A stretch of 64,000 nt of DNA from Opisthorchis felineus (Eukaryota; Platyhelminthes; Trematoda; Opisthorchiida; Opisthorchiidae), in assembly GCA_004794785.1 (NCBI GenBank), contig SJOL01010112.1, positions 1,229,283 to 1,293,282 on the forward strand, in the 5' to 3' direction. Below the pieces are notes generated by a model. It ran no database searches and was not told the origin of the DNA. It saw nothing but the letters and a program-made list of their open reading frames with translations. Position numbers and translations under genes: made by a program. Shown piece by piece: positions 35,161 to 46,327 of this stretch; position 1 is the first letter of the stretch; every line of letters begins with the position of its first letter.

Positions 35161-35849
35161 TATACCGGGTACCTCTGAACCGATCAAGACTGCTACGATC
35201 CAGACTACTATCGATCGCAGAGGTGATTGGAATCCGACTGCTGGATCCAAAACTTTGCGTCCAAAAGGAACTTGTGCAACCTCTGAACTTGAAATGGCCT
35301 GCGAAAAATCCGGTCCCACAAGCCTGTCGGACATTGACGTCACTTACCTAATTCCGTGACCCATTGAGCCTAACCCTCATTCAAATCCCCCCTTCCTTTG
35401 ACTTCTATGTCTCTAAAGTGTATGTACCCCGATTTTTTACATTTTTCACGTGATTTCTGGTACCATATAAATTTGTGATGTATTATCCAAGAGGAAAAAT
35501 CACAGAAAACAAACTTTGTTCGCTACCTTCGTTGTTCTCATGACTTCCATGGGTATATTCAGCCACTATTTTTGAAAGCCCTTGAGAAAAAAATTCGGTC
35601 TACCTCAACTGCATTTCACACGGACACTTCCTTTCCATAAGACAGCAAACATCACCTCTACTGAAGAATTTCGTTCGCGCTAACAGAAAATTTCTCAACT
35701 TATTTTTGAGCGGTTGACGCCACCCGGGTGTATTGAAAACACGATGACTATGTTCCAACTAATTTCAAACTTTTAAACCCCTGTGTCTTTTTCTGATTCA
35801 AGCGGCACCATCATAAACTAGCTGGCACTCTGCTGTCTAAAAGTAATAC
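35161..35849. other. Unassigned non-coding stretch
   Basis: Nothing recognised. The segment just upstream of the PLE relic on its own strand does not continue the RT. Confidence 0.4.
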
Positions 35850-36066
35850 TCTACTCATAAGGTTACTGAAGATTCTTCGACAGCCCACAACCAGTTTCGC
35901 CTTTTCAGGGGCTCGTCTGGTAGGCGCAGTCTCAGAGTTCCCATCAACATTATGTTCTACTTGGACCTAAATTGAACAGATTTCGACAAATACCCTCGTT
36001 TGTGCAACATCGTAAACGACAGATGGAATCACCTGTCAAAGCCAAATTCATGTGTAAATGACAGCA
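35850..36066. repeat. Hammerhead-repeat locus 11
   Basis: CTCTACTCATAAGGTTACTG, CTTCGACAGCCCACAACC, a ribozyme remnant, TATGTTCTACTTGGACC, then the unit's arm, collapsed into a short inverted pair. The hammerhead (35883-35926, minus strand) has CAGACGA instead of CTGATGA, so the invariant U is lost. GAAA and a GUU cleavage triplet remain. Confidence 0.75.
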
Positions 36067-36972
36067 TTACCGAGAGCCGGCACTTTCTTAAAATAAAACT
36101 GCTTTAGACCATCTGAATTGCATGGGAGATTATTGGTCAACTAATGTATAGTAACAATGCACTATGATTGAATTTTGTTTGAAATTTTCGTGACGACCTG
36201 ACAGGAAACTTATAGTTGCACGGTAACCATCTAAAAATGACTTGTTTTTGTGAAGAATGTGAAAAGCTTCAAAGTTGGTATCAGATGTTCGTTAAATTAC
36301 TGTCGTTTATTATCGATTAGTACTTAGGTTACAACTGAGACAGTTTTAGCGGGAAATAACGGGATTTCGTGTTCTTTAAAAAGCGATGAATTTCCTATAG
36401 AATAATGCGGTTCGTAGTATGGTTTCCCCGGGGGAGAAATACATAATTTCTAACTGAACTGAATCGGCTCTGTCTCAGTTTGCTTTATCGTGATTCCATC
36501 CTGAGATGGTGTTATAGACCAGAAATGTTCGCAAGCGATGTGTGATGTATTGCACAGAGTCAAGGATCTAAGTGAGCCTGGACAGTTGGCACTGTTTGGA
36601 AAACGTGGAACGGATGATGTGTTCCTCGTTCAATCTTCCATCTAAAGGTGTTCAAGAAAACACAGTAGATTTAAAGGTTCTTTAGATGGGGAAGTCGAAT
36701 GGACAGGAAAAGAAGATGCTGAAGGGGAGATGCTCTTTTGACTTATCTTCAGGGAAAGACTTAAACTAACTCGTGGATGGTATTGAACACCAACTAGATG
36801 GGTGACTTCTCAGTGGAGGCTTCTCCCTTGGGAAGACCACTGCAGTGTAACCACTAGTCTCATTAACAAATAACCCACTACCGGTTTGGAGGTTTTCATA
36901 GCATGAGATCCAGCGAGGTGAGATTCAGATGAAATCCGCAGCATAGACTGAAATTTCGATTGCCTTCAAAAT

Positions 36973-36973
<1 letters not shown>
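36067..36973. other. Unassigned non-coding stretch
   Basis: Nothing recognised up to the tail of the LINE. Confidence 0.4.
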
Positions 36974-37045
<72 letters not shown>

Positions 37046-37046
37046 T
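36974..37046 (-). repeat. TTGA-repeat tail of the LINE
   Basis: A pure 4-bp tandem repeat (AATC on the plus strand, TTGA on the minus strand), about 18 units. It directly follows the LINE's 3' sequence on the minus strand. Short tandem repeats in place of poly-A are typical 3' ends of RTE-like LINEs. It is better read as the LINE tail than as an independent microsatellite. Confidence 0.8.
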
Positions 37047-37449
37047 TATCAGCTATAAACCGTGTACCATAGACACATCGGTTCCAGCTGCTACAGTTTC
37101 GATCACCGGAAAACGGGAATGTGGAACGTACAAGCCTTGAAGGCGAAGGTATGTTCAGTTTGTTCAGAAATTGGGTAGTTACGCATTGAATGCGATAGCT
37201 TTGATGCACGAGCGCCACTGACTGCGCGATTGGACCATTTCTGCCAATGTCATTAACCACTGGTGATTTGAGTCCCGGGGTCCCCATCCAGAGAGACGGC
37301 AGTTGCCCACCCGACTAAGTTTACTGGTTAGTGTTTTCGTACTTCGTTGCCAGGTCTACACTGTCCACCTCTCGGTCGCTTCCACTCAGCACAGAGCTGG
37401 GAGAAAAGAGCTGTGCGAGGCAGACGGTCTAAAGGAGTGGCACTGTTCA
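37047..37449 (-). pseudogene. LINE ORF2 C-terminal end and 3' UTR
   Basis: In one minus-strand frame: TWQRSTKTLTSKLSRVGNCR, LSGWGPRDSNHQWLMTLAEM, VQSRSQWRSCIKAIAF. This is the usual C-terminus of this LINE type, ending in a short 3' UTR before the TTGA tail. The same segment, more decayed, is at 42537-42800. Confidence 0.8.
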
Positions 37450-37848
37450 AGAATTTGTCTCAAGGTAAAGATATGGTCGATGCATCCTCGACCGGGGTGA
37501 AACCCAGCTTGATTCTCAAGAATCTGTCTCTCCCGATAATCCATCAACCTGCGCAGAATAATGCCACAGAGCATCTTAGATGCGACGGATATCAGGTTGA
37601 TACCACGATGGTTTTCACATGACATTCTTGCTCCCTTTTTGACAACTGGGATGACGGTCGAGGATCTCCATTCGGCTGGCATTCTGTTTTCATTCCAAAT
37701 CTTCTGCCGTATCGTTGTCAGACCGTTCACCAGGACTTCGCCACCTTCTTTGGAGAGCGCGGGGTGTAGACCATCCGGGCCAGGTGCCTTGTCGCGCTTC
37801 AGGATTGATATCTCACGCTGGATTTCGGTTGCTGATGGTGGGTTGGTG
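37450..37848 (-). pseudogene. LINE ORF2: truncated reverse transcriptase N-terminus
   Basis: Continues the endonuclease in another frame: EIQREISILKRDKAPGPDGL, the KAPGPDG motif that opens non-LTR reverse transcriptases, then WNENRMPAEWRSSTVIPVVK, ENHRGINLISVASKMLCGII and ENQAGFHPGRGCIDHIF. These are RT motifs up to the LRQILEQ helix. The next expected motif, with the first catalytic Asp, is absent; the reading runs directly into HSFRPSASHSSFLPALC and the C-terminal tail. It is therefore a deletion product lacking all catalytic aspartates. Confidence 0.85.
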
Positions 37849-39270
37849 TCAATGTTCCATTCGGGCCCGCTTGGTTCTTCCAGCGGTTGTGCTGAAGGAG
37901 ATCAGGTGGAAGTGCTCAGCCCACCGCTCAAGACGGTGATTGAGGGAGTGAATTGCTGTTCCGTCTTTTTCGCATATTGTCTCACTGACACCTGCCTTCT
38001 TTTGACCCGTTGATCGAATCAGTTGAAAAAAGGAAAGGCTGTTACCTGCAGCGAAAGCCTTCTCCATCTCCTGGGCCTTCGAAATCCACCAGCATTCTCT
38101 GTCATACTTCAAGCTCCTGATTATCCAGTGTTTGAGGCATCTGCGTACGCCATCATAGTCGCTAGTTGCTGGTATGGCCTTTCTGGCAGCAATAATATCT
38201 GCTGATCTTGAAGATATCCAGTGTTCATTGAGTCGAGTCAGATGGGCTGGACAAACAGTCCTGAAAGCTGAGAGCTTTGCTTCTTTAACTTGCCTCCATT
38301 CATCCTCCAAGCAATCTTCGTCGTTCACATGACTGTTCGTTTCCAGTAGCTTTCTAGCCAGATCAGCTCGATACTCTTCAGCTACTGAAACTTGTCGAAG
38401 TTGATGAACGGAGCTGTTCTCTTTCGGCACGCGCAGTGCTGGCGGAAAGCGAAGTGCTAAGCGGGCCCGCACGATGGCGTGATCAGAGTCAAGTTGCATG
38501 CCCCAGAAGGAACGACAATCCCTAACTGAGGCTCTCCATCGGTAACTGATAGCCATGTGGTTCAACTGAGTCCATGACTGTCTTGTGGTATGTAGCCTCC
38601 AGGTAACTCGGTGTGAGCGTTTGTGTTGGGAGTTCATACTGGCCAGGAACAGACGATGATCTGCACACAACTGGAGATGCCGATGTCCATTATGCGTACG
38701 CTCAGCATGAACTCCAAATCTACCACCTAACTGTGCTTCTTCCGGACTTAGTCGTCCAGCTTGGGCATTCATATGACCAGCCAGGATTACTATATCCGTG
38801 CTTCTTGCCGACCGAAGCAGTCGTGACAGATCTTGATAAAACTCGTCCTTCTCAGTCTCAGAACTGCTATCTGTTGGGGCGTATGCTGATACGACAAACA
38901 AACACCGATTACCGCATCGACCTGCGTTAATCTTAATTGAGCCAGACAACCGCACAGCACAAAGACGACTGTTTACTGGGATTAAGTCCAGTAAGGCGCT
39001 TTCAGCCTTGGGGCTGAGTGCGACTCCCACACCGTAGATACCACGAGCCATTGCGTCAGGATCACCGGATGCCCGAAGATAAGAAATGTGGAACATCTGG
39101 GCTCGTCCTAAGCGGCTTGAGGAGCACGACCGAAGCAGAGTCTTTTATGCGTGTTTTACAGACACAACGTGCATCGATAGAGAGGGAAAGCAAGGTTTCA
39201 GCAAGAGATTCCTGTTGCCCAATTTGACATAGAGTACGGACATTGAAGGCTGCAACATGGATCAGATCTT
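37849..39270 (-). pseudogene. LINE ORF2: apurinic-type endonuclease
   Basis: The minus strand encodes the AP-endonuclease domain that nicks target DNA to prime reverse transcription. Motifs in order: AAFNVRTLCQ (catalytic Asn) in an upstream frame and DARCVCKTRIKDS (the usual SETRIQ, with catalytic Glu replaced); then, in the 415-residue frame starting at 39096, RGIYGVGVALSPKAESALLD, FVVSAYAPTD, VILAGHMNAQAG (normally GD-NAQ, here GHMNA) and MQLDSDHAIVRARL (the catalytic SDH). A frameshift at about 39090 separates the first two motifs, and another near 37850 separates the endonuclease from the RT. Loss of the Glu and the GD aspartate means no activity is expected. Typical full-length elements continue into a complete RT. 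Confidence 0.85.
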
Positions 39271-39469
39271 TTGAGGCTAGTAGGTGATTACTTTGGTCTA
39301 TTTTTCTGGGCGATCATTGAGACCTGGAACAGTGACTATGGAATTGGCAGACGAGTTGATTGCACTGCATTGTACGATGGGTTGGGAGAGAGTGAGGTAG
39401 AAGGCCGGCGAGCTGCAACGACAAATGATACTTCCTGGTCGTCCAGGCCGAAGATTAGGGTTTGGTTGA

Positions 39470-39950
39470 GGTAGTCCACCTTGAGCCTTTGACTCAAAAG
39501 TCCGACCAACAAGGCAGTGGGAAGATGTAGGGTTTTTTTCGGGGATCCTGCCCCTAGCCTCTGACTCAAGAGTCTGGACCGTGGTTGTTAAGGTTTTCTT
39601 GGGGAACCCTCCCCGCAGCCAATGACTCAGTAGTCTGGCCTACTTGGCTGTAGGGGGCCGGCCTGGCCCGAGGGTGCAGGGAGTAAGGCATTACTGTCTC
39701 CCTCCTAGTATATCTGCGCACAGCAGGTGCCTTTTGAGCAGTATCAGACTCTGATTTTAAAAGTATTTCGACCGTATTGAATAATGCGCCGGGGGTCACG
39801 GTCAACCATTGGGTGATCTGAGTGTGCGATTTTTTGGGGTGGACCTTTTCTAACCCGTCCTTCCTCGGGGGAAGGCAACTTCGTTGCTTTCATAAATATG
39901 GTCGTTCTGGTCACCTGGGGGAAACACCTTACTTCAGATTCCTCAGTTTA
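39470..39950 (-). repeat. LINE 5' region with ~70 bp modules
   Basis: Minus strand, upstream of the endonuclease. It has three degenerate copies of a module whose core is CAGACT-TTGAGTCA---GCT, and an open frame starting [20 protein letters not shown]. It is near-identical to the inverted plus-strand copy at 41318-41905, including a run of more than 100 identical bases around 39690-39800. Repeated 5' modules may act as promoter units, as in some L1 elements, or encode a short repeat protein. Confidence 0.75.
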
Positions 39951-41029
39951 TCATATGCACCCACCCGCGCAGACATCACTCACAGATGAACCTTACATTC
40001 AGGCCCTCACATGCCGCACCCATAATTGTTGAGCGCATAGTATGGAAATTTTAGCCACGTGGAAGCCTTGCGTTTGGTAAACCAAGTAAACATGGAAATT
40101 CCATCAAACTGAGCAGCTCATCGGGAACGGCCTAAGCTGTCCTTTTTGAGGAGTGGGTCTTCTTTGAGATGAGTCCTCATCATACACGCAAGTTTTACGT
40201 AGAACTTTGGAGATCAAAAATCCTCAGTGGTCGCGCCCTTCTCCTGCCTATCAAAGTGCAGTATTTGACAGATTTAACTGCAATAAGTTCACCGCGATTC
40301 GGTGAAGTTCATTCCATGTTTTGGCTAACCCAGACTTAAAATGTCTGAAGGGTCCCGAACTCGAACAAAATAATGCACTGAATGTTTTGGGCGGATACCG
40401 CATTTGGTGCCTGGTAAGGTGGAGTGCGCTCGTGCTCAAAGCACATTGCTGAGTTGTGTTTTAGCCGGATTTTGCGCACACATCTTACCTTCATTTCAAC
40501 ACATTTCAATTAGTGTCAATTTTAGATTACACTTTAGATAACTGGATTGTGGGAGTTTCTCATGTTGCTTACGAAGGGTGTTCACAGACATCCAAAGATG
40601 GTATATTGGGCGTGGTGAATCACGTGAGCAGTTGAAGAGCACCCCCAAAGGAGTGAGAAGCAAGCGACCTTGGTAGGTGACCTTGGTAGTGACCTTGGCA
40701 GAGCATCCACCCGCAAAGCTGTGGTTCGGGTGCTCGAGTCCACTTTTTTTTCTTTCATTCTACGTGTACCTGAATATCGCATTTCTTCCAGTCAGATGGA
40801 TACTTGTATGCGTATCGGCAGAGTTTATATTCGCTTTATAGTAATGATCCTGCGTCATGTGGATTGCTTCATTTGGCTTCTAAATGAACGATCTTTGTTC
40901 CTCAACAAGGACATTAATGTCCATGTGCTTGGCTCTTAAGCAAATACACACCATCTTCCATCTGACAAAGGCTGGATTGTAACAGTTTTAGAGGTCATTG
41001 GTAGTTGGTCAGGTGGCTGTTGATCTGTC
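39951..41029. other. Unassigned non-coding stretch
   Basis: Nothing recognised except a small tandem of GACCTTGGTAG-type words at 40665-40700 with a B box-like GGTTCGGGTGC at 40724, too poor to call a tRNA or SINE. Confidence 0.4.
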
Positions 41030-41105
41030 CGCCGAGCTTGGCAATTAACTTGCAACCGTCTTGTCACCAAATGAGGAAACATCATCGGTGAGCAGTCGGG
41101 TGCAT
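41030..41105. repeat. Dispersed repeat shared with 52290-52395
   Basis: GCCGAGCTTGGCAATTAACT, TGCAACCGTCTTGTCACC and AACATCATCGG correspond in order to 52320-52375. The reverse complement of the second copy has GGTGACGAAACGTTCGCAAG, reminiscent of PLE terminal repeats, but the full hammerhead core is not visible. Confidence 0.65.
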
Positions 41106-41317
41106 TTTGGAGGCCCGACTTAATGCTGTCACCTTGTCGTACTGGTCGGACTTCTGTTCTACAATGATCCTGCGGGCTATACTGGCTGGAACTCAGTTCC
41201 CAAAGGTTCAACCATGCCAGAAAGGCCAACGGGGACCAGCCCGACGAAGAACAGCGAGTCCCCGTACCGCGAGTAATCGTATTACGAGGCGGCCTGGAGG
41301 TAAAGTCGTACTGTCCT

Positions 41318-41972
41318 CTGCGATAGGAGTGTGAAGGCAGTAAGGCGTTTCCCTCAAGAGACCAGCATGTCCATATTTATGGAAGCAGTGATGCTGCCTT
41401 CCCCAGAGGAAGGACGGGTTAGAAAAGGTCGGCCCCAAAAACCGCACACTCCGATCGCCCAACGGTTGACCGTGACCCCCGGCGCATTATTCAATACGGT
41501 CGAAATACTTTTAAAATCAGAGTCTGATACTGCTCAAAAGGCACCTGCTGTGCGCAGATATACTAGGAGGGAGACAGCAATGCCTTACTCCCTGCACCCT
41601 CGAGCCAGGCCGGCCCCCTACAGCCAAGTAGGTCAGACTATTGAGTCATTAGCTCCGGGAAGGGTCCCCCAAGACAACCCTAACAACCGCTGTCTCACAG
41701 TCCAGACTCTTGAGTCAGAGGCTAGGGGCAGGATCCCCAAACAAAACCCTACATCTTCCCACTGCCTTGTTGGTCAGACTTTTGAGTCAAAGGCTCAAGG
41801 TGGGGTACCTCAACTAAACCCCCTTCTTCGGCCTGGGCAACCGGGAAGTATCATTTGCTCTTGCAGCTCGTCGCTTACCGGCCTTCTCCCTCACTCCCTA
41901 GCTCGTGCTAACCCGGATCAAAACTATCAAACGACAATTGAGTCGTTTGAATGAAATAAATGAAATAAATTA
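41318..41972 (+). mobile_element. Orphan LINE 5' region with its own 3' end
   Basis: Matches the 5' region of the LINE at 39420-39950 in reverse orientation, up to about 41905, then stops before the endonuclease. Instead it has a hairpin, CAAACGAC (41928-41935) with GTCGTTTG (41942-41949), followed by a tail of ATGAAATAA-type repeats. It thus looks like a short, self-contained non-autonomous element made from a LINE 5' end plus a foreign 3' end. The two copies form a 0.5-0.6 kb inverted repeat about 1.4 kb apart. Confidence 0.7.
41331..41954 (+). CDS. LINE-leader frame with three ~24-residue repeats
   Basis: A 207-codon open frame within the orphan LINE 5' region. Residues 54-95 ([19 protein letters not shown] onward) are also open in the LINE copy on the other strand. 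Then three tandem repeats of about 24 residues follow: [32 protein letters not shown] and [16 protein letters not shown], at DNA spacings of 69 and 71 bp (starts 41634, 41703, 41774). No ORF1 domain such as a zinc knuckle, RRM or coiled coil is seen. Substitutions between the repeats largely keep the pattern QT-ES-A-G--P--NP, which hints at past selection on protein, but it could equally be a promoter module that happens to stay open. Confidence 0.4.
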   Translation: MKAVRRFPQETSMSIFMEAVMLPSPEEGRVRKGRPQKPHTPIAQRLTVTPGALFNTVEILLKSESDTAQKAPAVRRYTRRETAMPYSLHPRARPAPYSQVGQTIESLAPGRVPQDNPNNRCLTVQTLESEARGRIPKQNPTSSHCLVGQTFESKAQGGVPQLNPLLRPGQPGSIICSCSSSLTGLLPHSLARANPDQNYQTTIESFE

Positions 41973-42536
41973 CCTTACGTGATATTCCCTCTCCGTTGTT
42001 ACACAAAAACAAGAGTTGTCTCGGTGCAGAAGTTTTGACTGTATCGTAAGAGAACTTATGGCTCTATAGGTATGATTTATATGAAAACAAAGCCCTAAAC
42101 CAGATCATCGTACCGTCGTCAGAAAGGGAATATGATAACTGGTTATTGTAGTTCCGAACTACACTGGGCTGACCGTGAAACCCTGTCGAAATGATCGGTT
42201 CCAAGTACTTATGCGACAAAAAACATCCGAGTTAGCTATTTGTTTGTACAGAGAGATGTAAGCTTTGTGTGGGATTTGAACGCCCTTATCAACTAAGCAC
42301 TTTGCGCCAGTCAAGCGTCCCAGTCTTCTATCACCTAATTGACGCCACACTAAATAAATATATCATTTCTTTATTTTAAAAGAAGAGTTTTCCCCACCTG
42401 GGAAGTAATATATATGAAAGTGTCTATTTCCTTTTAGCCGGTTCCGTCGTTTTCATGAAGCCGAGGGATCCGGATTCGACGGTCCCTTTAGGGGTTCTCT
42501 ATTCGTGGAATGAGTAGTCTGAACGGGAGTGGTCTA
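41973..42536. other. Unassigned non-coding stretch
   Basis: Nothing recognised between the orphan LINE 5' copy and the LINE 3' copy. Confidence 0.4.
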
Positions 42537-43245
42537 TCCATTATCAGCTATATACCATGCACTAAGGGTACGTCACCCCCAGTTGCTACAACCTCGGTCA
42601 CCGGGAAATGGGAGAGCAAGTGAGATATGGCCAAGCATTGGAGACGTTGGCACAATCAGTTGGTTGATGCTGAATCACTGACTGTGCGAGTGAACCATTT
42701 TAACCAGCGTCATCAACCACTAATAAGGTGAGCCTCGGAGTCCCTATCCAAGGACGCGGTGGTTATAGAACCGACTAACTTTACTTGTTTATTTTTTCCT
42801 GCTTCAGTAACAGGTGATAAATTGTGGGCCTCTTGGTCGTATTCATCCGGCATGGGAAAAATATTGATGCAAGTTAGGCAGCCCTCTGAATACGAAGTAT
42901 ATACCTAAATAGCGTACCCCATAAAGCGCAAGTGGCTCAAGTTCCTTCTTCCTAAGATCATCTGGCGTATCGCTGCATTGCTAATTCTATGGTCCCGACT
43001 ACTGCCCGACTACTACCTCGGAGATACCCATGGTCAAGCACTGACAGCTTCTTATATCTTGTGCGGGTAGGGGCGACGTTTCTGATCCATGAATTAGTAT
43101 GGATCACACCGCAGCAGTGTATACTCTGACCTTGACAAATGAACTGACCTCATGTCGGCGTTATAGGTGTCGGAGGTTCTCAAAAACTGTCCTGGCCTTG
43201 CTGAATTGATTTAATACGCTGCCCGGAGAGGGAAAGCCAACCAAT
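42537..43245 (-). pseudogene. LINE 3' part: RT C-terminus and 3' end
   Basis: On the minus strand, with many stops: ARTVFENLRHL (normally ARAAFANLRHLW), VKVRVYTAAV, SETSPLPAQDIRSCQCLTMG in place of GCETWPLR-EDMRKL-VFDHR, then the C-terminal TLLVVDDAG and HSHSQ segment and the 3' end words GCTATATACCATGC. It shares its last ~260 bp with 37047-37330. No TTGA tail remains. More decayed than the copy at 36974-39950, so an older insertion. Confidence 0.8.
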
Positions 43246-43539
43246 TGGAGCCCTATATCGGATCATTTTGTTTGTCTCTATACACAAAACGGACGGGAGA
43301 ATGGATACTGGTTGCTGAATTCCATGCTGACAGTTACTCATATTTACTCAATCCCCAAGTAGCAGTATGTGTAGTGCATCTAGATCACGTTAATCACATT
43401 TCTCTTGGAAGCCTAACATTTCACAGTTCATCATACTGTTTAGTTGGTCATTTCCCAAGAGGGGAAACCTTGATAAGACTTGTCCTTTTCACTGTAAAGT
43501 GCTATTAACTCACTACAAACATGGTTGACTGGTTAGGCG
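43246..43539. other. Unassigned short gap
   Basis: An 87-codon plus frame starting MEPYIGSFCLSLYTKRTGEW is open here but begins at the edge of the LINE relic and matches nothing known. Confidence 0.3.
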
Positions 43540-43645
43540 TAATACACTACTCTTAAGAAAGCCATAAACGAGAGATTCAGCTGAGTTCCAGTTAAGTCTC
43601 CGGTCAAAACCAAACTGGTCTGCAGATGAGTGTATAAGTCGAGGG
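43540..43645 (-). repeat. Hammerhead-repeat fragment 12 (arm only)
   Basis: AATACACTACTCTTAAG, then a jump to the inverted arm: GCCATAAACGAGAGATTCAG, CTGAGTTCCAGTTAAGTCTC and CAGATGAGTGTATAAGTCG. No ribozyme. Confidence 0.75.
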
Positions 43646-46327
43646 TTGAATAGCTAGCTTCCTAGGGCATGTTGCAACGGTAAATGGTTATCAAGTCCCA
43701 ACCCGAGGAAAACTTCAAAAACTAGTCTAACCAACAGATCGTATGGAGCGGATTGCTTCGATCCCTAGACTAAAACACATGCGTGGTTTGACGATAGCAC
43801 CACTTTTGGCGGTAAACGCGTTATAACCTCACTCAAAGGTACGGCTCACGTACACAGTGTGGAAGATGAGGATGCTGTAATGATGACCAATTGGATGGCG
43901 GGAACATTTCAAATTAGATCGACCTTTTACCGAAATCGGCAGTCATGCTTACTGGTCACAAATACACAGAGTAGGTAACGAGGCGCCTATTGTACTCTTC
44001 TTATGAACTTCAATCAATCTCTGTGTAATTTTCCTTAAACCAAAACCGGTGATTTCATACTTCTATCGGTAATCAATTTGTTTAAACATATGTACAAAGA
44101 GGTTAGGCTCATTGTACATCAGTAGATTTTGTTTTCGCACAAAAACGGAGGAACTTGTCTTTCCATTTAGTATGCTAGCACGTTCATACCTGCACGCCGC
44201 AAAATTCCGCATTGTGTCTAGCCTTAGGCACTCGTCTATCCGCTCCGTCTGTCTAGGTTGGTGGAGCTGTTTCAAATCATCTGGTTTTATAAATCATCAT
44301 AAAGCGCCTGTGTTCACGTGCACGTCCCAACTGACACGTCCGACAGTAAGAACACAACAAAACCCAGACAAAATGCGCCTTGCTTAACCCAGGACCGCTG
44401 CATGCGTCGCGTTTACTTCCGTTCTGTTCTCAAGTCCGTTAGACGTGTTTCGGGGGTTGAGCCAGCAAATCAGCTATGTGGTGAGCCCTTCATTTCAACA
44501 TTTTTTTCGCTTATAGATGCTTCCATCAGATGCTTCCTACCCAGAAAGACCCAGATAAGGAGCCTAAAGGAATATAACTGTTTGGGAAGGTTATTCAAGT
44601 AGCTATTTTGATAGCTCTAGCCTATTTCCTAGATAACATAGTGTTACAATTCCATTCTCGTCAGTTGCCTCCCCTCTAGTTTGGTCCCCCAACAAAGTGG
44701 ACAGTTGTATATGTGAAATCGAATCTGGGATTCGACCTTTTTTTATCACAGCCTAAAAACAAACCAAGGAATGCGGGGAACGCCCGTATCAAGGATAATT
44801 ATCAGGTACCCGGTGCTGACTGCTGAGTTCGGAAGATGTACCTCTCACCATGGTGCCAAGGTCGTTATTAGTTCCTTACTCTCCATGGCTGAATCGCTTC
44901 ACTTTTTATTGTCACTTCCAATGACTCACAGACATCATATATCCTCTGCTGGTAGTGGAGTTGCACTTCCAAGGTCGTGAAGTGCTCTTCAAACTGACTA
45001 GCCTAAAGAAAAGCATCCTAGAGCATGCCAGCCTCACTGAAGCATTTCATTATCCCATAACTCACTGGTCTGTCTGGCTTACCGCTCATTAAAGTGACTG
45101 GTCATTGATACGTTTGGGGACTCTATAGCCTACTATATCCCTATTTTCCCATGCATGCCTAAGCGAATGTAGACTTAGTTTGCGCACTTAAGCTGATTGC
45201 ATTCAGATCAATCCTTGTATTTGCCTCAGTTTTTTGTACGAATCAATGCCCAACTCGATGGCTCATGTTCGCCAAGTCCATCATGACAGCGGAAGAAAGC
45301 GGTGGGACTCGGAAGGCACAAATAACTGCGCATATTCATGACCTATGATTACTCAGTGTCACAATACTGCGGTTTTTCTTTCTATTTTATCGTGTGTTTT
45401 TAGTCTACAGGGATGCCAGAAACAAGTCAGAAACATTCGCTGGGTGTTGCCTCAGATTCGTGGTGCTTGCTTCGTTATAGATGAGTTGGGAATCTAGTTG
45501 TTCAGTTGAGAGAGAACGTTCGTTCTAAGATATCCGGATGTGAATGATGATATATTTAAATGAGAAAAGACTATTGGCACCCATAGATTCACAGTTAGGC
45601 GGGAAGCAAAAATGTTGCTGTGTGACCGTCTCGACTTCAAATCAAAGATATTGGACTCGAGGATTATTTGAATATCAAATAACACCTGTTGAAACAACCA
45701 ACGGATGTCTGTGCTCACAAGCAAACATTAACAAATCATTGTTATTCCCCTACTCCTGGCACTTAAACAGAAGGTTGGGAGGTGCGTGTTCTATTTCATT
45801 CATTGAAGACAGATACAACAGTCACAGTTGCGTACTAACACCTAAAAGCCGCGCACCGACCAACCCAAACTTTGTTGACGCCTGAATAAATCCAACTAAT
45901 AGAAAGTCGTCTAAGTGTCACATTTTCCACCCACAACCTACTGTAGAGTATATCAGCGTGAAAAACCAGGAGGCTTCACAGAGAAGACGGATGAGCACCG
46001 CCTTCAACTTCCGGCAACTCAAATCTTAGTCAGAAACCGAAGAACACATTTAGTGTCCCCGTAAACACGACTAAACTAAATGCATCAACAAATCGGGTCA
46101 ACGAGCCTATTTTCCCTGGAGTAATTTTGCTGTCATCAAGTGATACGCCACGGGCTCAAAATTATGAACTGTTTATTGAGAGTTACAAGAATTGTGGCAT
46201 GCTGTCCGCATTGATATGTAATGAGAAGGCACCCAAAGAGCGATTGGCACGCGCTTCAATAAGTTAGACAGATTCTAGCCTGTGAAATGTCCAATTAGAA
46301 GGCTAAGGACAGATTTATCCACCATCT
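43646..46327. other. Unassigned non-coding stretch
   Basis: About 2.7 kb without a recognised gene or repeat. The 113-codon plus frame at 45544-45885 has no known motif. Confidence 0.45.

Larger units (their letters stand above)
36974..39950 (-). mobile_element. APE-type LINE copy, internally deleted
   Basis: The most complete LINE in the window, on the minus strand. In order it has a 5' region with ~70 bp repeated modules (39470-39950), an endonuclease and the start of the RT (37450-39270), a junction near 37450, the C-terminal region (GNCRLSGWGPRD, QSRSQWRSCI) and a TTGA tail. The central RT, with its YADD active site, is missing: the RT breaks off in FHPGRGCIDHIF...LRQILEQ and continues directly with the C-terminal EWKRPRGG segment. 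The copy is dead through this deletion and frameshifts, but long segments are clean and near-identical to the copy at 41318-41972, so activity was fairly recent. Confidence 0.85.

Noticed and set aside
36974..37046. Telomere-like or independent microsatellite.
   Set aside because: The unit is TTGA, not TTAGGG, and it directly abuts the 3' end of a LINE, which is the expected place for an RTE-like tail.
37849..39096. The 415-codon minus frame as a host gene.
   Set aside because: It has the ordered motifs of a LINE endonuclease, a frameshifted 5' extension, an adjoining RT fragment and a second copy at 25685-26730. It is transposon-derived.
40661..40735. tRNA-like element with box B GGTTCGGGTGC.
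   Set aside because: No box A, no stems, and the preceding words are a small tandem GACCTTGGTAG repeat.
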